This document shows positions 10,278-20,500 of a stretch of 64,000 nt of DNA, piece by piece. The stretch comes from an uncultured Alphaproteobacteria bacterium (GTDB taxonomy: Bacteria; Pseudomonadota; Alphaproteobacteria; Rhodobacterales; Rhodobacteraceae): the NCBI GenBank assembly GCA_929200255.1, contig CAKMYZ010000004.1:124001-188000 (forward strand), written 5' to 3'. Every line of letters starts with the position of its first letter. The first letter of the stretch is position 1. The notes beneath the pieces were generated by a model. It did not search any database. It was not told the origin of the DNA and saw nothing but the letters and a program-made list of their open reading frames with translations. The position numbers and the translations under genes are program-made.

Positions 10278-10940
10278 ATGAATTCTCCGCTTATTCAGCT
10301 TTTGGTGCTTGCTGGCATCGCTGTGTTCCTGGTTTTGCGCCTGCGTGGCACGCTGGGTACCCGTGAGGGTTTTGAGAAACCAGCGGTCACCCGACCGAAC
10401 CCAAGCAGCCGGACGGGCAAGCCTGATTTCGATGTGATCGAAGGCGGCCCTGATCTGGATATTACCGACCATGTGGCGGAAGACTCTGACGCGGCCAAAG
10501 CACTTGCGACGATGAAACGTGTGGATCCTACGTTCAACGTAAGTGAATTTCTGGGTGGTGCCCGCGGTGCCTATGAAATGATCCTGATGGCCTTTGAAAA
10601 CGGTGATCTGGATAGCATTGTGCCGTTCATTTCAGAAGACGTATACGAAGCCTTTGCCGGCGTGGTTGATGAACGCCAGCGTCAGGGATTGACCATCGAC
10701 GCTAAATTCATCGGCATCAGCGACATGACCCTGACGGAGGCTGAATTTGACGAAGCCACCAAAGAAGGCGAAGTCAGTGTACGCTTCAAAAGTGAGATGA
10801 CTTCTGTTGTTCGCGACAACGCCGGTGACATTATCGAAGGCAGTGATACAGAGATCAAACGCCAGAAAGACGCCTGGACCTTTGCTCGCAAAATGGATTC
10901 TGGCGATCCAAACTGGCGGCTTGTTGCCACGGGCGAATGA
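10278..10940 (+). CDS. Tim44/TimA-like membrane-associated adaptor
   Basis: Tim44-domain protein with a single N-terminal membrane helix (LIQLLVLAGIAVFLVLRL) and a soluble Tim44-like domain starting near FNVSEFLGGARGAYEMILMAFENGDL. The bacterial family (TimA) is linked to membrane protein export or assembly. I chose the ATG at 10278, which has ACGAGG 6 bases upstream; the ORF-track start at 10245 adds a non-hydrophobic leader. 220 aa. It overlaps mltA by ATGA and belongs to the secB-tim44-mltA-smr arrangement seen near alphaproteobacterial origins. Confidence 0.9.
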   Translation: MNSPLIQLLVLAGIAVFLVLRLRGTLGTREGFEKPAVTRPNPSSRTGKPDFDVIEGGPDLDITDHVAEDSDAAKALATMKRVDPTFNVSEFLGGARGAYEMILMAFENGDLDSIVPFISEDVYEAFAGVVDERQRQGLTIDAKFIGISDMTLTEAEFDEATKEGEVSVRFKSEMTSVVRDNAGDIIEGSDTEIKRQKDAWTFARKMDSGDPNWRLVATGE

Positions 10941-11968
10941 TTGCAAGCCGGGCCGTAGCGATTGGATTGTCACTGGTAGTTGCAGGCAGTGTTATGGCTG
11001 AACCGACTTACACCCAACTTTCTTATCAAGACCTCAATGACTGGCCGTCTGATGATCATCAGGCGGCCTTGGATGTTTTTTTGAATACCTGTGGTGATAT
11101 GCAGGATCGCGAATGGGCGATCTTATGTGATTTTGCCCAGACCGGTCCGGAGCCGCGTGGTTTCTTTGAAAAATTTTTTCGTCCGATCCTGATCGAGGAT
11201 GGAGAACCGATGCTGTTTACTGGTTATTTTGAACCAGAACTGCCCGGATCGCGGATCCGGGGAGATGCCTATCAGTACCCGATCTATGCCGTACCGGATG
11301 ATCTGGTGCCGGGTGAACCATATTATACCCGCCGCCAAATCGAAGAGGATCGACCACTTCAAGGCCAAGGTTTGGAGCTGGCTTGGCTGATTGACCCCGT
11401 CGATCTGTTTTTCCTGCAAGTGCAGGGATCAGGCCGTATTCGATTGCCGGATGGCACGGTGATGCGTGTCGGCTATGGGGCCAAAAACGGACGTGAATAT
11501 TCCTCTATCGGGATGAAGCTGGTTGAACGTGGAGTCTTTGCCGAACATGAGGTGTCAGCGGCGGTTATTCGCAACTGGGTCGCCCAAAACCGTGAAGAAG
11601 GCCGCGCACTTTTGTGGGAAAATGAAAGCTATGTCTTCTTTCGCGAAGTCAGCGAAGTGCCGGCTGACCTTGGCCCGCTTGGTGCGATGAACCGGTCAAT
11701 CACACCGCATCGGTCCATCGCCGTTGATCCGGAATTTGTGCCCTTGGGTGCGCCGGTCTGGATTGCAAAAGAAGGGGCCGGGCCGATAAACCGTTTGATG
11801 GTCGCACAGGACACAGGTTCTGCCATCAAGGGGGCGCAGCGCGCTGACATCTTTTTTGGGACAGGTGAGCAAGCTGGGCTGGAGGCTGGGCAAATCAAGG
11901 ATGGGGGTCGTATGGTTGTCCTGCTGCCTGCCACGATTGCGCATCGCTTGATGGTTGCCCAACGTTGA
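10937..11968 (+). CDS. mltA: Membrane-bound lytic murein transglycosylase A
   Basis: Periplasmic enzyme that cleaves peptidoglycan between MurNAc and GlcNAc. N-terminal signal peptide MIASRAVAIGLSLVVAGSVMA without an obvious lipobox Cys, so probably soluble rather than a lipoprotein. MltA barrel domain contains FTGYFEPELPGSR; the C-terminal 3D domain contains the catalytic Asp in VAQDTGSAIKGAQRADIFFG. 343 aa. Coupled to the Tim44-like gene upstream (ATGA) and to the Smr gene downstream (TGATG). Confidence 0.95.
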   Translation: MIASRAVAIGLSLVVAGSVMAEPTYTQLSYQDLNDWPSDDHQAALDVFLNTCGDMQDREWAILCDFAQTGPEPRGFFEKFFRPILIEDGEPMLFTGYFEPELPGSRIRGDAYQYPIYAVPDDLVPGEPYYTRRQIEEDRPLQGQGLELAWLIDPVDLFFLQVQGSGRIRLPDGTVMRVGYGAKNGREYSSIGMKLVERGVFAEHEVSAAVIRNWVAQNREEGRALLWENESYVFFREVSEVPADLGPLGAMNRSITPHRSIAVDPEFVPLGAPVWIAKEGAGPINRLMVAQDTGSAIKGAQRADIFFGTGEQAGLEAGQIKDGGRMVVLLPATIAHRLMVAQR

Positions 11969-12558
11969 TGCGAAAGCCGCGCCATCTGTCACAAGAGGAA
12001 CGCGCCCTTTGGGATCGTGTTGCCGATCGCACAGTGCCGCTGCATCCGAACCAAAAGCGATCTGCCCCTGATCCATCCCCAAATCCCAAACCAAAACCGA
12101 CGACACGCGCAGCGGACCCGTTGCCACAGTTTCGAGTGGGGCAAAAGGCAGACCCGGAACGCAAGCACGATGTGATGCGCCCTTTGGTTGACCGCCTGGC
12201 AGCTGCGCCGGTGAATATGGACAACAAATCCTTTGGCAAGATGAAGCGTGGCAAGCTGAAGCCCGAGGCGCGGATTGATCTGCATGGCATGACATTGGCA
12301 GAGGCGCATCCGGAACTGGTCGCTTTTATCCTTGGGTCGCAGGCTGTCGGGCGGCGGTTGGTTCTGGTGATCACCGGCAAGGGCAAAGATCGCGATGAAG
12401 GTGACCCGATCCCCACCCGTTTCGGTGTGTTGCGGCATCAGGTGCCGAAATGGCTATCCTTGCCGCCTTTGTCGCAGGCCATCCTACAAGTGACGCCGGC
12501 CCATATGCGCCATGGCGGGCATGGGGCCTACTACGTGTATTTACGACGAAGCCGCTAA
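11968..12558 (+). CDS. Smr/MutS2-domain endonuclease-like protein
   Basis: Smr-domain protein. N-terminal 100 residues are basic and Pro-rich; the Smr domain starts at ARIDLHGMTLAEAHPELVAFI (metal/nucleic acid motif LHGMT) and contains LVLVITGKGK and HGGHGAYYVYLRR at the C-terminus. Smr domains act as nicking endonucleases or RNA nucleases; the specific substrate here is unknown. I chose ATG 11968 (within TGATG of mltA). The last 18 bp overlap the convergent MFS gene. Confidence 0.9.
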   Translation: MRKPRHLSQEERALWDRVADRTVPLHPNQKRSAPDPSPNPKPKPTTRAADPLPQFRVGQKADPERKHDVMRPLVDRLAAAPVNMDNKSFGKMKRGKLKPEARIDLHGMTLAEAHPELVAFILGSQAVGRRLVLVITGKGKDRDEGDPIPTRFGVLRHQVPKWLSLPPLSQAILQVTPAHMRHGGHGAYYVYLRRSR

Positions 12559-13776
12559 TGCTTCTTGCGCTCGGCGGGTTGGTACAATGAGGATCAGCGC
12601 AGCAAAGGCGAACATTGCGGCATATCCCAGTTGCTGCACCTCAAACCCCACACCAACGTCGATCAACCATCCGCTCAACCCTGGCCCAATCGCTGATCCA
12701 AGCACCATCAAAGCTGCTGCCGCGGATTTGATCGATCCGATGTTTTTGGTGCCATAGAATTCGGCCCAGCACGCGTTTAGCAGTGTCGCCTGTCCGCCGC
12801 CGGCGATCCCCATCAAGACGACAGCCAGGGCCGTCCAACCCAACGAAGGTGCATACCAATGCAGGATGAAGGCGATCACATAGGGGATCAGATAGACCGG
12901 CAAAAGGCGCACCGCCCCTATCCTGTCAATCGCCCAACCATAGCCAACCGTGGACAGCGATAATGCGAGGGTGCCAAGTGGAAAGACCGAAACCAGCGCC
13001 AGATGCGACCAGCCCTTCACCTCAGCGAAATGGACCTGATGAAACCAGAACGCTGTGCCGAAGCCGGAAAATGACATGACGGCAGGCATCATCGCCCAGA
13101 ACAGCGGGTGGCGCAGCGCCTCGGCGCGGGTCCACTGTTTGCCATGCATGCCGGTGGGTTGTGTCGTTTCCGCCATCGCCTGTGGGGTGCGTTCCAACCG
13201 TAGCAGCCGGTACAAGACGAAACAGGCCAATACGCAGAACCCGGCAAAGCCGATCCAAAGCGTGCGCCACTCAATCATGGTTTTCAGCCAAACCATGGTC
13301 AGCGGCAGTGTGGCCTCTCCAAACATAAAGCCGAACGATGCAACAGCCAATGCGCGTCCGCGCGTTGCCACGAACCAACGGGCCATCGCGACCACCGCCA
13401 CATGGCTGGTCATGCCTTGGCCGGTAAACCGCAGCGCAAAAATCACCAAAGGCAGCAAGGCTGCGACGGCGTTAAATGCCATAAAGAGGCAGGCCGCCGC
13501 GAGCATCAGGACAACCACGATGCCCAGACTTCGCACCCGGAAACTATCGGCCAATCCCCCCGCAAAGACCATCAGTGCGGCCGACGCCCCGGTGCCGACC
13601 ATATAGATCAGACCCCAGTCCCCATTTGACAGGCCATAGGCCGCGCGGATTTCACCGCCAAAGATCGAGATAAAAAAGGTTTGCCCAAAGCTGGACAGAA
13701 ACGACAACAGGAAACCGGCCCCAAGAAAGGGCAGGTTTTCACGGATAAAGCGAAGGTATCCTGTTTCTGTGCTCAT
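12541..13776 (-). CDS. MFS transporter
   Basis: Twelve-helix major facilitator protein, 411 aa. The N-terminal FLSSFGQTFFISIFGGEIRAAYGLSNGDWGLIY segment and the repeated Gly-rich loops (VGYGWAIDRIGAVRLLP) fit the MFS fold. The substrate cannot be told from sequence; the organisation resembles nitrate/oxalate-formate-type permeases only loosely. It follows the frameshifted small membrane-protein gene and hslU on the same strand. Confidence 0.88.
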   Translation of the reverse strand: MSTETGYLRFIRENLPFLGAGFLLSFLSSFGQTFFISIFGGEIRAAYGLSNGDWGLIYMVGTGASAALMVFAGGLADSFRVRSLGIVVVLMLAAACLFMAFNAVAALLPLVIFALRFTGQGMTSHVAVVAMARWFVATRGRALAVASFGFMFGEATLPLTMVWLKTMIEWRTLWIGFAGFCVLACFVLYRLLRLERTPQAMAETTQPTGMHGKQWTRAEALRHPLFWAMMPAVMSFSGFGTAFWFHQVHFAEVKGWSHLALVSVFPLGTLALSLSTVGYGWAIDRIGAVRLLPVYLIPYVIAFILHWYAPSLGWTALAVVLMGIAGGGQATLLNACWAEFYGTKNIGSIKSAAAALMVLGSAIGPGLSGWLIDVGVGFEVQQLGYAAMFAFAALILIVPTRRAQEALAASS

Positions 13777-13829
13777 CCGTCCTTGATGATCCGGTCAGCG
13801 CTGAGGTGAAAGCCCTAAAACAAAATGCG

Positions 13830-14091
13830 CTATCGATTTGCCATGCGTGATAGCGATGGACCAACGCACCCTCGCAGATTCTGAAGCCGATATAGCTGGT
13901 CATCGCGACTGTGGCAGAGAAATGGATCTGGAGGAGCTGCCAAGGCGCGCTTTCCATCACCGCCATGACACCAAAGTCCCGCAGAAACCGGATGTTCGCC
14001 ATCGACATTTGAAAAAGGTCCAGCGTTGCATAGGCAAAGACCACCGTCAGAAAGGCAGCACGACCACAGCGAGATATTGGTTCAGACGCAT
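13830..14091 (-). pseudogene. Small membrane protein gene, apparently frameshifted
   Basis: The ORF 13739-14134 contains a credible membrane protein (FLTVVFAYATLDLFQMSMANIRFLRDFGVMAV...HRYHAW), but its N-terminal 25 residues and C-terminal 32 look like out-of-frame sequence. In the neighbouring frame an ATG overlapping the hslU stop (TGATG, 14091) gives [14 protein letters not shown], then stops at TTTCTGA. Restoring one base there joins it to LTVVFAYATL. Near the end, one added A in GGCAAATCGATAG would give WQNR and a stop. So the gene seems to have lost one base at two sites. Function is unknown. Could be a pseudogene or a sequencing artefact. Confidence 0.6.
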
Positions 14092-15398
14092 CACAACACG
14101 TAGCGGCTGACGTCCATTGATCGCGACAGTTCACCCAAGTGCTGTTCTACAAATGCGCTATCAACCGCGATCTCATCCCCGGCGCGATCTGGCGCGTTGA
14201 ACGACAAATCCTCAAACACCCGCTCGATCACCGTATAGAGCCTGCGCGCCCCGATGTTTTCGATGGCTTCGTTCACCTCTGCCGCGATCTTGGCCAGTGC
14301 CTTGATCCCATCTACGGTGAAGGTCACTGTCACCTCTTCGGTTTTCATCAGCGCAGAGTATTGCAGGGTTAGCGCGTTGTCCGTTTCGGTCAGGATGCGC
14401 ACAAAATCGTCTTCGGTCAGCGCGCGAAGCTCAACCCGGATCGGCAGGCGGCCTTGCAGTTCGGGCAGCAGGTCGGACGGCTTGGCCACGTGGAACGCGC
14501 CGGATGCGATGAAAAGGATATGATCCGTTTTGATCGGCCCATGTTTGGTGGACACGGTTGTGCCTTCGATCAGCGGCAGCAGGTCGCGCTGCACACCTTC
14601 ACGCGACACATCTGCGCCGCGGGCATCAGCGCGGGCGCAAACCTTGTCGATCTCGTCCAGAAATACGATGCCATTCTGCTCGACCGCTTCCAACGCGGCC
14701 TTGGTCACGCTTTCGTCGTCCAGCAGTTTGTCTGCCTCATCCGCGATGAGCGCGTCATAGCTGTCTGCCACGGTCATCTTCTTCTTAACTGTGCGCCCGC
14801 CCATGGCCTTGCCGAACAAATCGCCCAGGTTCATCATACCACCCATCCCGCCGGGCTGGCTGGGGATTTCGAAACCACTCATTGGATTCGATGTATCGGC
14901 AAGCTCCAACTCGATCATAGTATCGTCGAGCTCTCCTGATTTCAGTTTTTTGCGGAACATTTCGCGCGTGCCGTCGCGTGCATCAGCGCCAGCCACGGCG
15001 GTAATGACACGCTCTTCTGCAGCGTTGCGCGCCTTGGCCTTCACGTCCTCGCGCATGTGTTCGCGGGTATCGATGATAGCGGTATCAACCAGATCGCGGA
15101 TGATCTGCTCGACGTCACGCCCGACATAGCCGACTTCGGTAAACTTTGTTGCTTCGACCTTAAGGAAGGGTGCGCGCGCCAGTTTCGCCAAACGGCGCGA
15201 GATTTCGGTTTTGCCTACACCAGTGGGCCCGATCATCAGGATGTTCTTTGGATAGACCTCGTCGCGCAGATCATCGCCCAGCTGCTTGCGCCGCCAGCGG
15301 TTGCGCAGGGCGACGGCGACGGCACGTTTGGCGTCTTTCTGGCCGATGATGAAACGGTCAAGTTCCGAAACGATTTCGCGGGGGGTCAGATCAGTCAT
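14091..15398 (-). CDS. hslU: ATP-dependent protease ATPase subunit HslU
   Basis: AAA+ unfoldase of the HslUV protease. [37 protein letters not shown] is the family N-terminus, followed by Walker [23 protein letters not shown], the pore motif EVGYVGRD, and Walker [11 protein letters not shown]. Ends DVSRYVL, the C-terminal tail that docks into HslV. 435 aa from ATG 15398; the ORF-track start is a TTG four codons upstream. Separated from hslV by a DUF2157 gene. Confidence 0.97.
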   Translation of the reverse strand: MTDLTPREIVSELDRFIIGQKDAKRAVAVALRNRWRRKQLGDDLRDEVYPKNILMIGPTGVGKTEISRRLAKLARAPFLKVEATKFTEVGYVGRDVEQIIRDLVDTAIIDTREHMREDVKAKARNAAEERVITAVAGADARDGTREMFRKKLKSGELDDTMIELELADTSNPMSGFEIPSQPGGMGGMMNLGDLFGKAMGGRTVKKKMTVADSYDALIADEADKLLDDESVTKAALEAVEQNGIVFLDEIDKVCARADARGADVSREGVQRDLLPLIEGTTVSTKHGPIKTDHILFIASGAFHVAKPSDLLPELQGRLPIRVELRALTEDDFVRILTETDNALTLQYSALMKTEEVTVTFTVDGIKALAKIAAEVNEAIENIGARRLYTVIERVFEDLSFNAPDRAGDEIAVDSAFVEQHLGELSRSMDVSRYVL

Positions 15399-15406
15399 AT
15401 TTGCTT

Positions 15407-16465
15407 TCAAACTTGCGATGGGGGTAGGCGGTGCAGTGGGATAAAGCCGGGCATCAGGCGCAAGATGCGCGCCCTAATCCGTTCCCAGAACGCGCCGAGC
15501 AGAAGGAGGACAACACCGAGGATCAGTACGGTGAGCGCCGCACCGTCGCCATCAAAAACGGTCGCGGCGAGCGCCACGATATAACCAATGGCCGCAATCA
15601 GGAATGAGCGGCGGTCAATCACTATGGCGACCACCGCAAAGAGCATCAACACCGCGAGCAGGATCAGGTTGCTGTCTTGATCCAACAACGAAAGCGCCAT
15701 GGTGTTCACCAATGCGGGGGCAGCCACCACATGCAGCCAAAACCCGTTGGCCGAGCGGCGGGTGACGCGGTGTGGGTCGCTCATATCGAACATCATCGCG
15801 ACAGCGAAGACGAGAATGCCCAGCACCAGTGTGATCCAGGCAAACGGGCCGCCAGCGGAAAGAAGAAAAAACTCACTCATATCCGCCACGCGTCCTTCGC
15901 GGCTTGCCGCATAGACAATCGCGGTGATGAACAACCCGACCGCGATCATGGCCATGGCGAAAGGCACGCGGAAGCGCCACCAATAGACGAGGACCGCGAG
16001 GGTCGATAGCAACAGCGGCAATGGCACGCTGGAAAAGTCATTTTGCGCGATCATGAAGGGCTCGGACATCACCGCGGTAATGCCAAAGGCCGCGTTGGCC
16101 GCGAACATGATTGCCAAGGCGATGGCGGGGGCCACCATCCGCCGTTTGCGCACAAAATATTCAGACAAGAGCCACAGGATACCCGCCCCCATGAGTGATA
16201 CGACCATGGCATAGTTCTGCAGGTTCACGATCTCATCACCCAAGGCAAGTGCCACAACGCCCCACCATCCGATGGACAGGATCAACAGGCCGATGACGAT
16301 GAAAATCTCGTTGAACCCTTTGAACAATTCAAAGGGTTCATCGCCGGGGCTGAGATTTTCGCGCGCACCCCGGCGGCTGTCCGATAGGCTGATCAGCCCG
16401 GCGGCCTGTTTTTCGTTGAGTAGGCCACTGCCAACAGCGGCACGAAGATCGTCGCGTTCAATCAT
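15407..16465 (-). CDS. DUF2157 multi-pass membrane protein
   Basis: 352 aa. A cytoplasmic N-terminal segment of about 60 residues ([22 protein letters not shown], typical of DUF2157) is followed by roughly ten hydrophobic helices, the first being [20 protein letters not shown], and a short basic tail. Function of the family is not known. It overlaps the hslV stop by ATGA and ends 8 bp before hslU, so it is transcribed between the two halves of the HslUV protease. Confidence 0.8.
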   Translation of the reverse strand: MIERDDLRAAVGSGLLNEKQAAGLISLSDSRRGARENLSPGDEPFELFKGFNEIFIVIGLLILSIGWWGVVALALGDEIVNLQNYAMVVSLMGAGILWLLSEYFVRKRRMVAPAIALAIMFAANAAFGITAVMSEPFMIAQNDFSSVPLPLLLSTLAVLVYWWRFRVPFAMAMIAVGLFITAIVYAASREGRVADMSEFFLLSAGGPFAWITLVLGILVFAVAMMFDMSDPHRVTRRSANGFWLHVVAAPALVNTMALSLLDQDSNLILLAVLMLFAVVAIVIDRRSFLIAAIGYIVALAATVFDGDGAALTVLILGVVLLLLGAFWERIRARILRLMPGFIPLHRLPPSQV

Positions 16466-17019
16466 GGTTCAATTACCTCAACTGTCAGGTTGCCGTTGGT
16501 GTAGACGCAGATATCAGCGGCAATCGCCATTGCCTTGCGCGCCACTGTCTCTGCGTCTTTGTCGCTTTCCATCATGGCGCGCCCGGCGGCGAGCGCAAAG
16601 TTCCCGCCTGATCCGATGGCTGCGATATCATGTTCGGGTTCGAGGACGTCACCTGCACCGGTGATGACCAACAGGTCAGTCCCGTCGCTGACGATGAGCA
16701 TGGCTTCGAGTTTTTGCAGGTATTTGTCGGTGCGCCAGTCCTTGGCCAACTCGACCGAGGCACGGGCCAATTGGCCCGGTGTCGCCTCCAGCTTCTTTTC
16801 GAGCCGCTCAAGCAGCGTAAAAGCATCTGCCGTGGATCCGGCAAAGCCACAAATCACATCCTGCCCGCCGGGTGACAGACGCCGAACCTTGCGCGCGGTC
16901 CCTTTGATTACGGTTTGGCCAAGGCTGACCTGCCCGTCGCCGGCGATCACAACCTGCCCGCCTTTGCGCACACCTACAATTGTGGTGCCATGCCAACCGG
17001 GAAATTCTTCGTTTGCCAT
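16462..17019 (-). CDS. hslV: ATP-dependent protease peptidase subunit HslV
   Basis: Threonine protease subunit of HslUV. After a short propeptide ([11 protein letters not shown]) comes the catalytic Thr in [23 protein letters not shown], then the [12 protein letters not shown] loop and [15 protein letters not shown] near the C-terminal half. 185 aa. ATG 17019 has a strong AGGAG ribosome binding site 7 bp upstream and a heat-shock-like promoter beyond it. Confidence 0.97.
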   Translation of the reverse strand: MANEEFPGWHGTTIVGVRKGGQVVIAGDGQVSLGQTVIKGTARKVRRLSPGGQDVICGFAGSTADAFTLLERLEKKLEATPGQLARASVELAKDWRTDKYLQKLEAMLIVSDGTDLLVITGAGDVLEPEHDIAAIGSGGNFALAAGRAMMESDKDAETVARKAMAIAADICVYTNGNLTVEVIEP

Positions 17020-17045
17020 CGTCTGCTCCTGAAAACCGTTGCGTT

Positions 17046-17076
17046 CTATATGGCGGGGGGTTTGCCGCCAAACAAC
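17046..17076 (-). promoter_or_regulatory. Candidate RpoH (heat-shock) promoter of hslV
   Basis: On the minus strand, GTTGTT and CCATATAG are separated by 17 bases and lie 27-57 bp before the hslV start. CCATATA resembles the -10 element used by alphaproteobacterial RpoH; the -35 keeps the TTG core. hslVU is an RpoH target in many bacteria. Weak by sequence alone. Confidence 0.4.
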
Positions 17077-17117
17077 CCCGGGTGGCCTGTTCCCGCTTGG
17101 GTAAGGGTGGACCCAAT

Positions 17118-17146
17118 AAAAAAGGGCGCCGCAATGGGCGCCCTTT
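17118..17146 (-). terminator. Rho-independent terminator after trxA
   Basis: On the minus strand AAAGGGCGCC-CATTGC-GGCGCCCTTTTTT: a 10-bp GC-rich stem with a T-run, 23 bp downstream of the trxA stop. It separates the addBA-trxA transcript from the hslV promoter. Confidence 0.88.
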
Positions 17147-17168
17147 TCACGAGATCGGAAGCTTCAGC

Positions 17169-17489
17169 TTAGATCGACTCTTCAATCCAACCTTGGATGG
17201 CGGCCTTGGGGGCGGCGCCTGCTTTGTTCGATACAACTTCACCGTTCTTGAAGACGAAAAGCGCCGGAATGCCGCGCACACCCATCTGAGCGGGTGAGTT
17301 GGGGTTTTCATCAACGTTCACTTTGACGATCTTGACCTTGCCTTCCATCTCGGCGGAAAGTTCTTCCAATGCAGGGCCGATCTGCTTGCATGGGCCACAC
17401 CATTCTGCCCAGAAATCCACCACTACTGGGATGTCGGACTGGCGCACTTCGGCGTCAAAGGTCGCGTCTGTTACTGCTACGGTTGCCAT
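17169..17489 (-). CDS. trxA: Thioredoxin
   Basis: Cytoplasmic disulfide reductase with the WCGPCK active site at residues 31-36, the cis-Pro loop [15 protein letters not shown], and normal length (106 aa). It lies 59 bp downstream of addA and is closed by a strong terminator. The trxA-addA-addB neighbourhood is common in alphaproteobacteria. Confidence 0.97.
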   Translation of the reverse strand: MATVAVTDATFDAEVRQSDIPVVVDFWAEWCGPCKQIGPALEELSAEMEGKVKIVKVNVDENPNSPAQMGVRGIPALFVFKNGEVVSNKAGAAPKAAIQGWIEESI

Positions 17490-17548
17490 CAGGTCACTCC
17501 TTGGCGAAAAACATTAGAGCCGGAACCTATGAACCGGGGCGGTATTGG

Positions 17549-20500
17549 TCAAGGTGTCGCAACATCGATCATGGCTTCGTGAAGTAGATCGTCAGGCAAC
17601 ACCATCAAATCGCCTGTGTGTGTCCACAGGATTGCCGCCTCGATATTGTGATCTGGGTATATCTTGTGGAGAGCCATCGCATATGCCCCAAGCTGTCGTG
17701 TCAGGCCAAGTGGAGTTTGCTCCGGCCTCTTGGGCACAATACGGTTCGACTTATAGTCAATCGCCGTGATTTTATCAGGTCCGACGATCAGGCGATCAAT
17801 CGCACCATGGATGCGCCCGATGCCCGGAAGTTCGGCGGTGATATCAACTTCGCGCAGCGCGTCATCGGTCCAAAGCCATTGTAAGCTCGGCTGATCGAGC
17901 AATCCGCAAACCTCATCCACCAATGCGCTGTCATCGGATTGGATTAGTTGCAAGCCAAGGCTGTGCCGTTCCTCTAGCGGGGCCGTTGGCAGGTGCTCCA
18001 AAAGGCGGTGAATCAGGGTGCCGCGCGCCTTGGCGTCCTCTTCATCAAGTTCGGCCGGATCGCCTGGCAGCACCTTGGCGCCGCCCAATTCGGAGGGCGC
18101 AATGGTTTGGGGTTTTGCAGGAAGCGCCAGCCAGTCAAAGCCGGGGGGGGTTACCTGGGGTATTGGTTTTTGATCCGGGATCACCAGGTCAAGTTTGTCC
18201 CAATCACCTTCGGCAACGCGGCGGATTGCCAGATCACCGTGCATTGCATCAAAATCGCCGCGCTGCGCCATCCCGTCGGCCACGATATTGTACCAGCTTG
18301 CGTCGCCGTCACCGACATCACCTGCTGCCCCGACAATCAGCCATTTTTCGGCGCGGGTCATGGCCACATAAAGCAGGCGCATCCGTTCGCGGGCTTGTTT
18401 GGCCACAACATCGTCGCGCAGGGCAGCCACCGCCGGGGCGGATTCATTGGTTGGTGTTTTCCAGATCACCTGGTCCCCGGCAGGCAGTATTTCCTGCTTG
18501 GCCTGAATGTCCCGTTTGGCGGTGTCCGGCAGGATGACAATCGGCGCCTCAAGCCCCTTTGCCCCATGTACGGTCATCACGCGAATGCGGTCACCCTGAC
18601 TGTCCATCTGGCGCTTGATTTCAAGGTCATCGGTCTCCATCCAGGTCAGGAAGCCGGTCAGGCTGGGCACGCCGGTGCTTTCGTAGGCAAGCGCCTGAGA
18701 CAGTAGCGCATCGATTCCGTCTTCGGCTTCTGGCCCTAAACGTGCCAGCAGTTTGCGCCGCCCGTCATGGCGGGTGAGGATACGTTCAATCAGATCATAA
18801 GGGCGCAGGAAATCGGCCTGCCCGCGCAGATCATCAATGATCGCAAGCGTTTCACTATGCGCAGAGCCACGCAACGCAGTCCAAAGATAGCTGTCCTTGC
18901 CCCGGTGATGTGCCAGCGTGAAGAGAGCCTGCTCTGACCAGTCAAACAAGGGTGACCGCAGGGCCGCGGCGAGCGAGAGGTCATCCTCTGGCAGGGCCAG
19001 AAAGCTGAGCAATGCAGCAAGGTCTTTGACCGCCAGTTCGGCACCGACGCGCAAGCGGTCTGCGCCTGCGATTTTGAGGTCGGCAGCCTTGCAGGCCCGA
19101 ATGATCTCTGAAAACAGCTCTGACCGGCGCTGCACAAGGATCAGGAAATCGCCCTCGGTGATCGGGCGGCGTTGGTATGTGCCGGTGTTTTCAACCTCAA
19201 CGGGGATCGTGTCATTGGCGATCATATGCTTGATCTGGGACGCCACGCGCTGGGCCATGATCACCGTGTGATCTGTGGCACTTGGCAGATCGACAGGTTC
19301 GTACCAAAGCCTGTCGTCGTTCTCTTTGGATTTTTCTACCGCGGGCCAAAGATCAACGCGCCCCGGCATCGCATCCTTGAAAGCGATATGATTCAGGCCC
19401 TCGTCCATTCCGGCGGCACGGTCACCCTGAAAGGTTGCATCAACGACTGACAAGATCGCCTGTGATGACCGGAAAGAATGATCCAGCGAGGTGATGTTGA
19501 AGGGTTTGCCAATCGCCTCATGTGCTGTCTGAAAGTATTCTTTCATCTGGTCAAATGCGGCGGGATCGGCCCCTTGGAAAGAATAGATGGATTGCTTCTT
19601 GTCACCCACGACAAACACCGTGCGTTCGCGGTCAGTCCGCGCGCCTTCACCGGTCGCAAATTCCTGTGTGAGCTGTTTGATCACGGCCCATTGGGTGGGG
19701 CTGGTGTCCTGGGCTTCGTCCACCAGAATGTGATCAATGCCGCCGTCAAGCCGGAACAGCACCCATTGCGCCACGGCTGGATCGGTCAAAAGCGCCTTGG
19801 CTTTGCGGATCAGATCGTCAAAATCCAAGGCTCCCATGGCTAGCTTGTGATCAGCGTAGGCAGGCAGAAAAGCCTGTGCAAAGTGGTAGAGCGCGGTTGT
19901 CCTTTCAAACGCGATCAGCCCTAGCCGAAGTGGGCGAATATCTTCGACCCGCCCCATGAGCACCTCAACATCCGCAATCAGGTCGGGGCGGGCGTTGCGG
20001 GTTGCCTTGGTGGGGAAGGTGCCGATTTTCGCAGTAAAGGGTGCCTTGCCGGATTTGGTGAGGAAAACATCCTCAAGACCTTTGAGAATGTCGTTTGGAC
20101 TGGCATCAGCGTGTAACAGCCCATTCAGGGCATTTGCGGCTTTGATGTCATTTGTGGATCCTGTGGCACAGGCTGCTGCAAGTTGTTCCAGCACGTCTTT
20201 GTCAAAGACATCGTCACAGAGCTTTTGCACATTCAGCCCTATGGGCAGATCAAACTTTTGCAGAAGCGCGGCTTCATCAAATGGTTCCTGGAAGTTGTCG
20301 CCGTTCTTCGCAATCTCGGCTGTGAATTTACCAAGGTCGTCACCAGTAAAATGCTGCAAAAGTTGCCGCACAACATCTGCCTTGGGCCCCATGAGAAACC
20401 CATCCACCACACCGGCGCGCAGCAATTCTGCGTCCCGCTCTTCCATTTCGCGGAACTGTGGGCTGACCTGGGCCTCAAGCGGGAACCGCCGCAGAACGCC

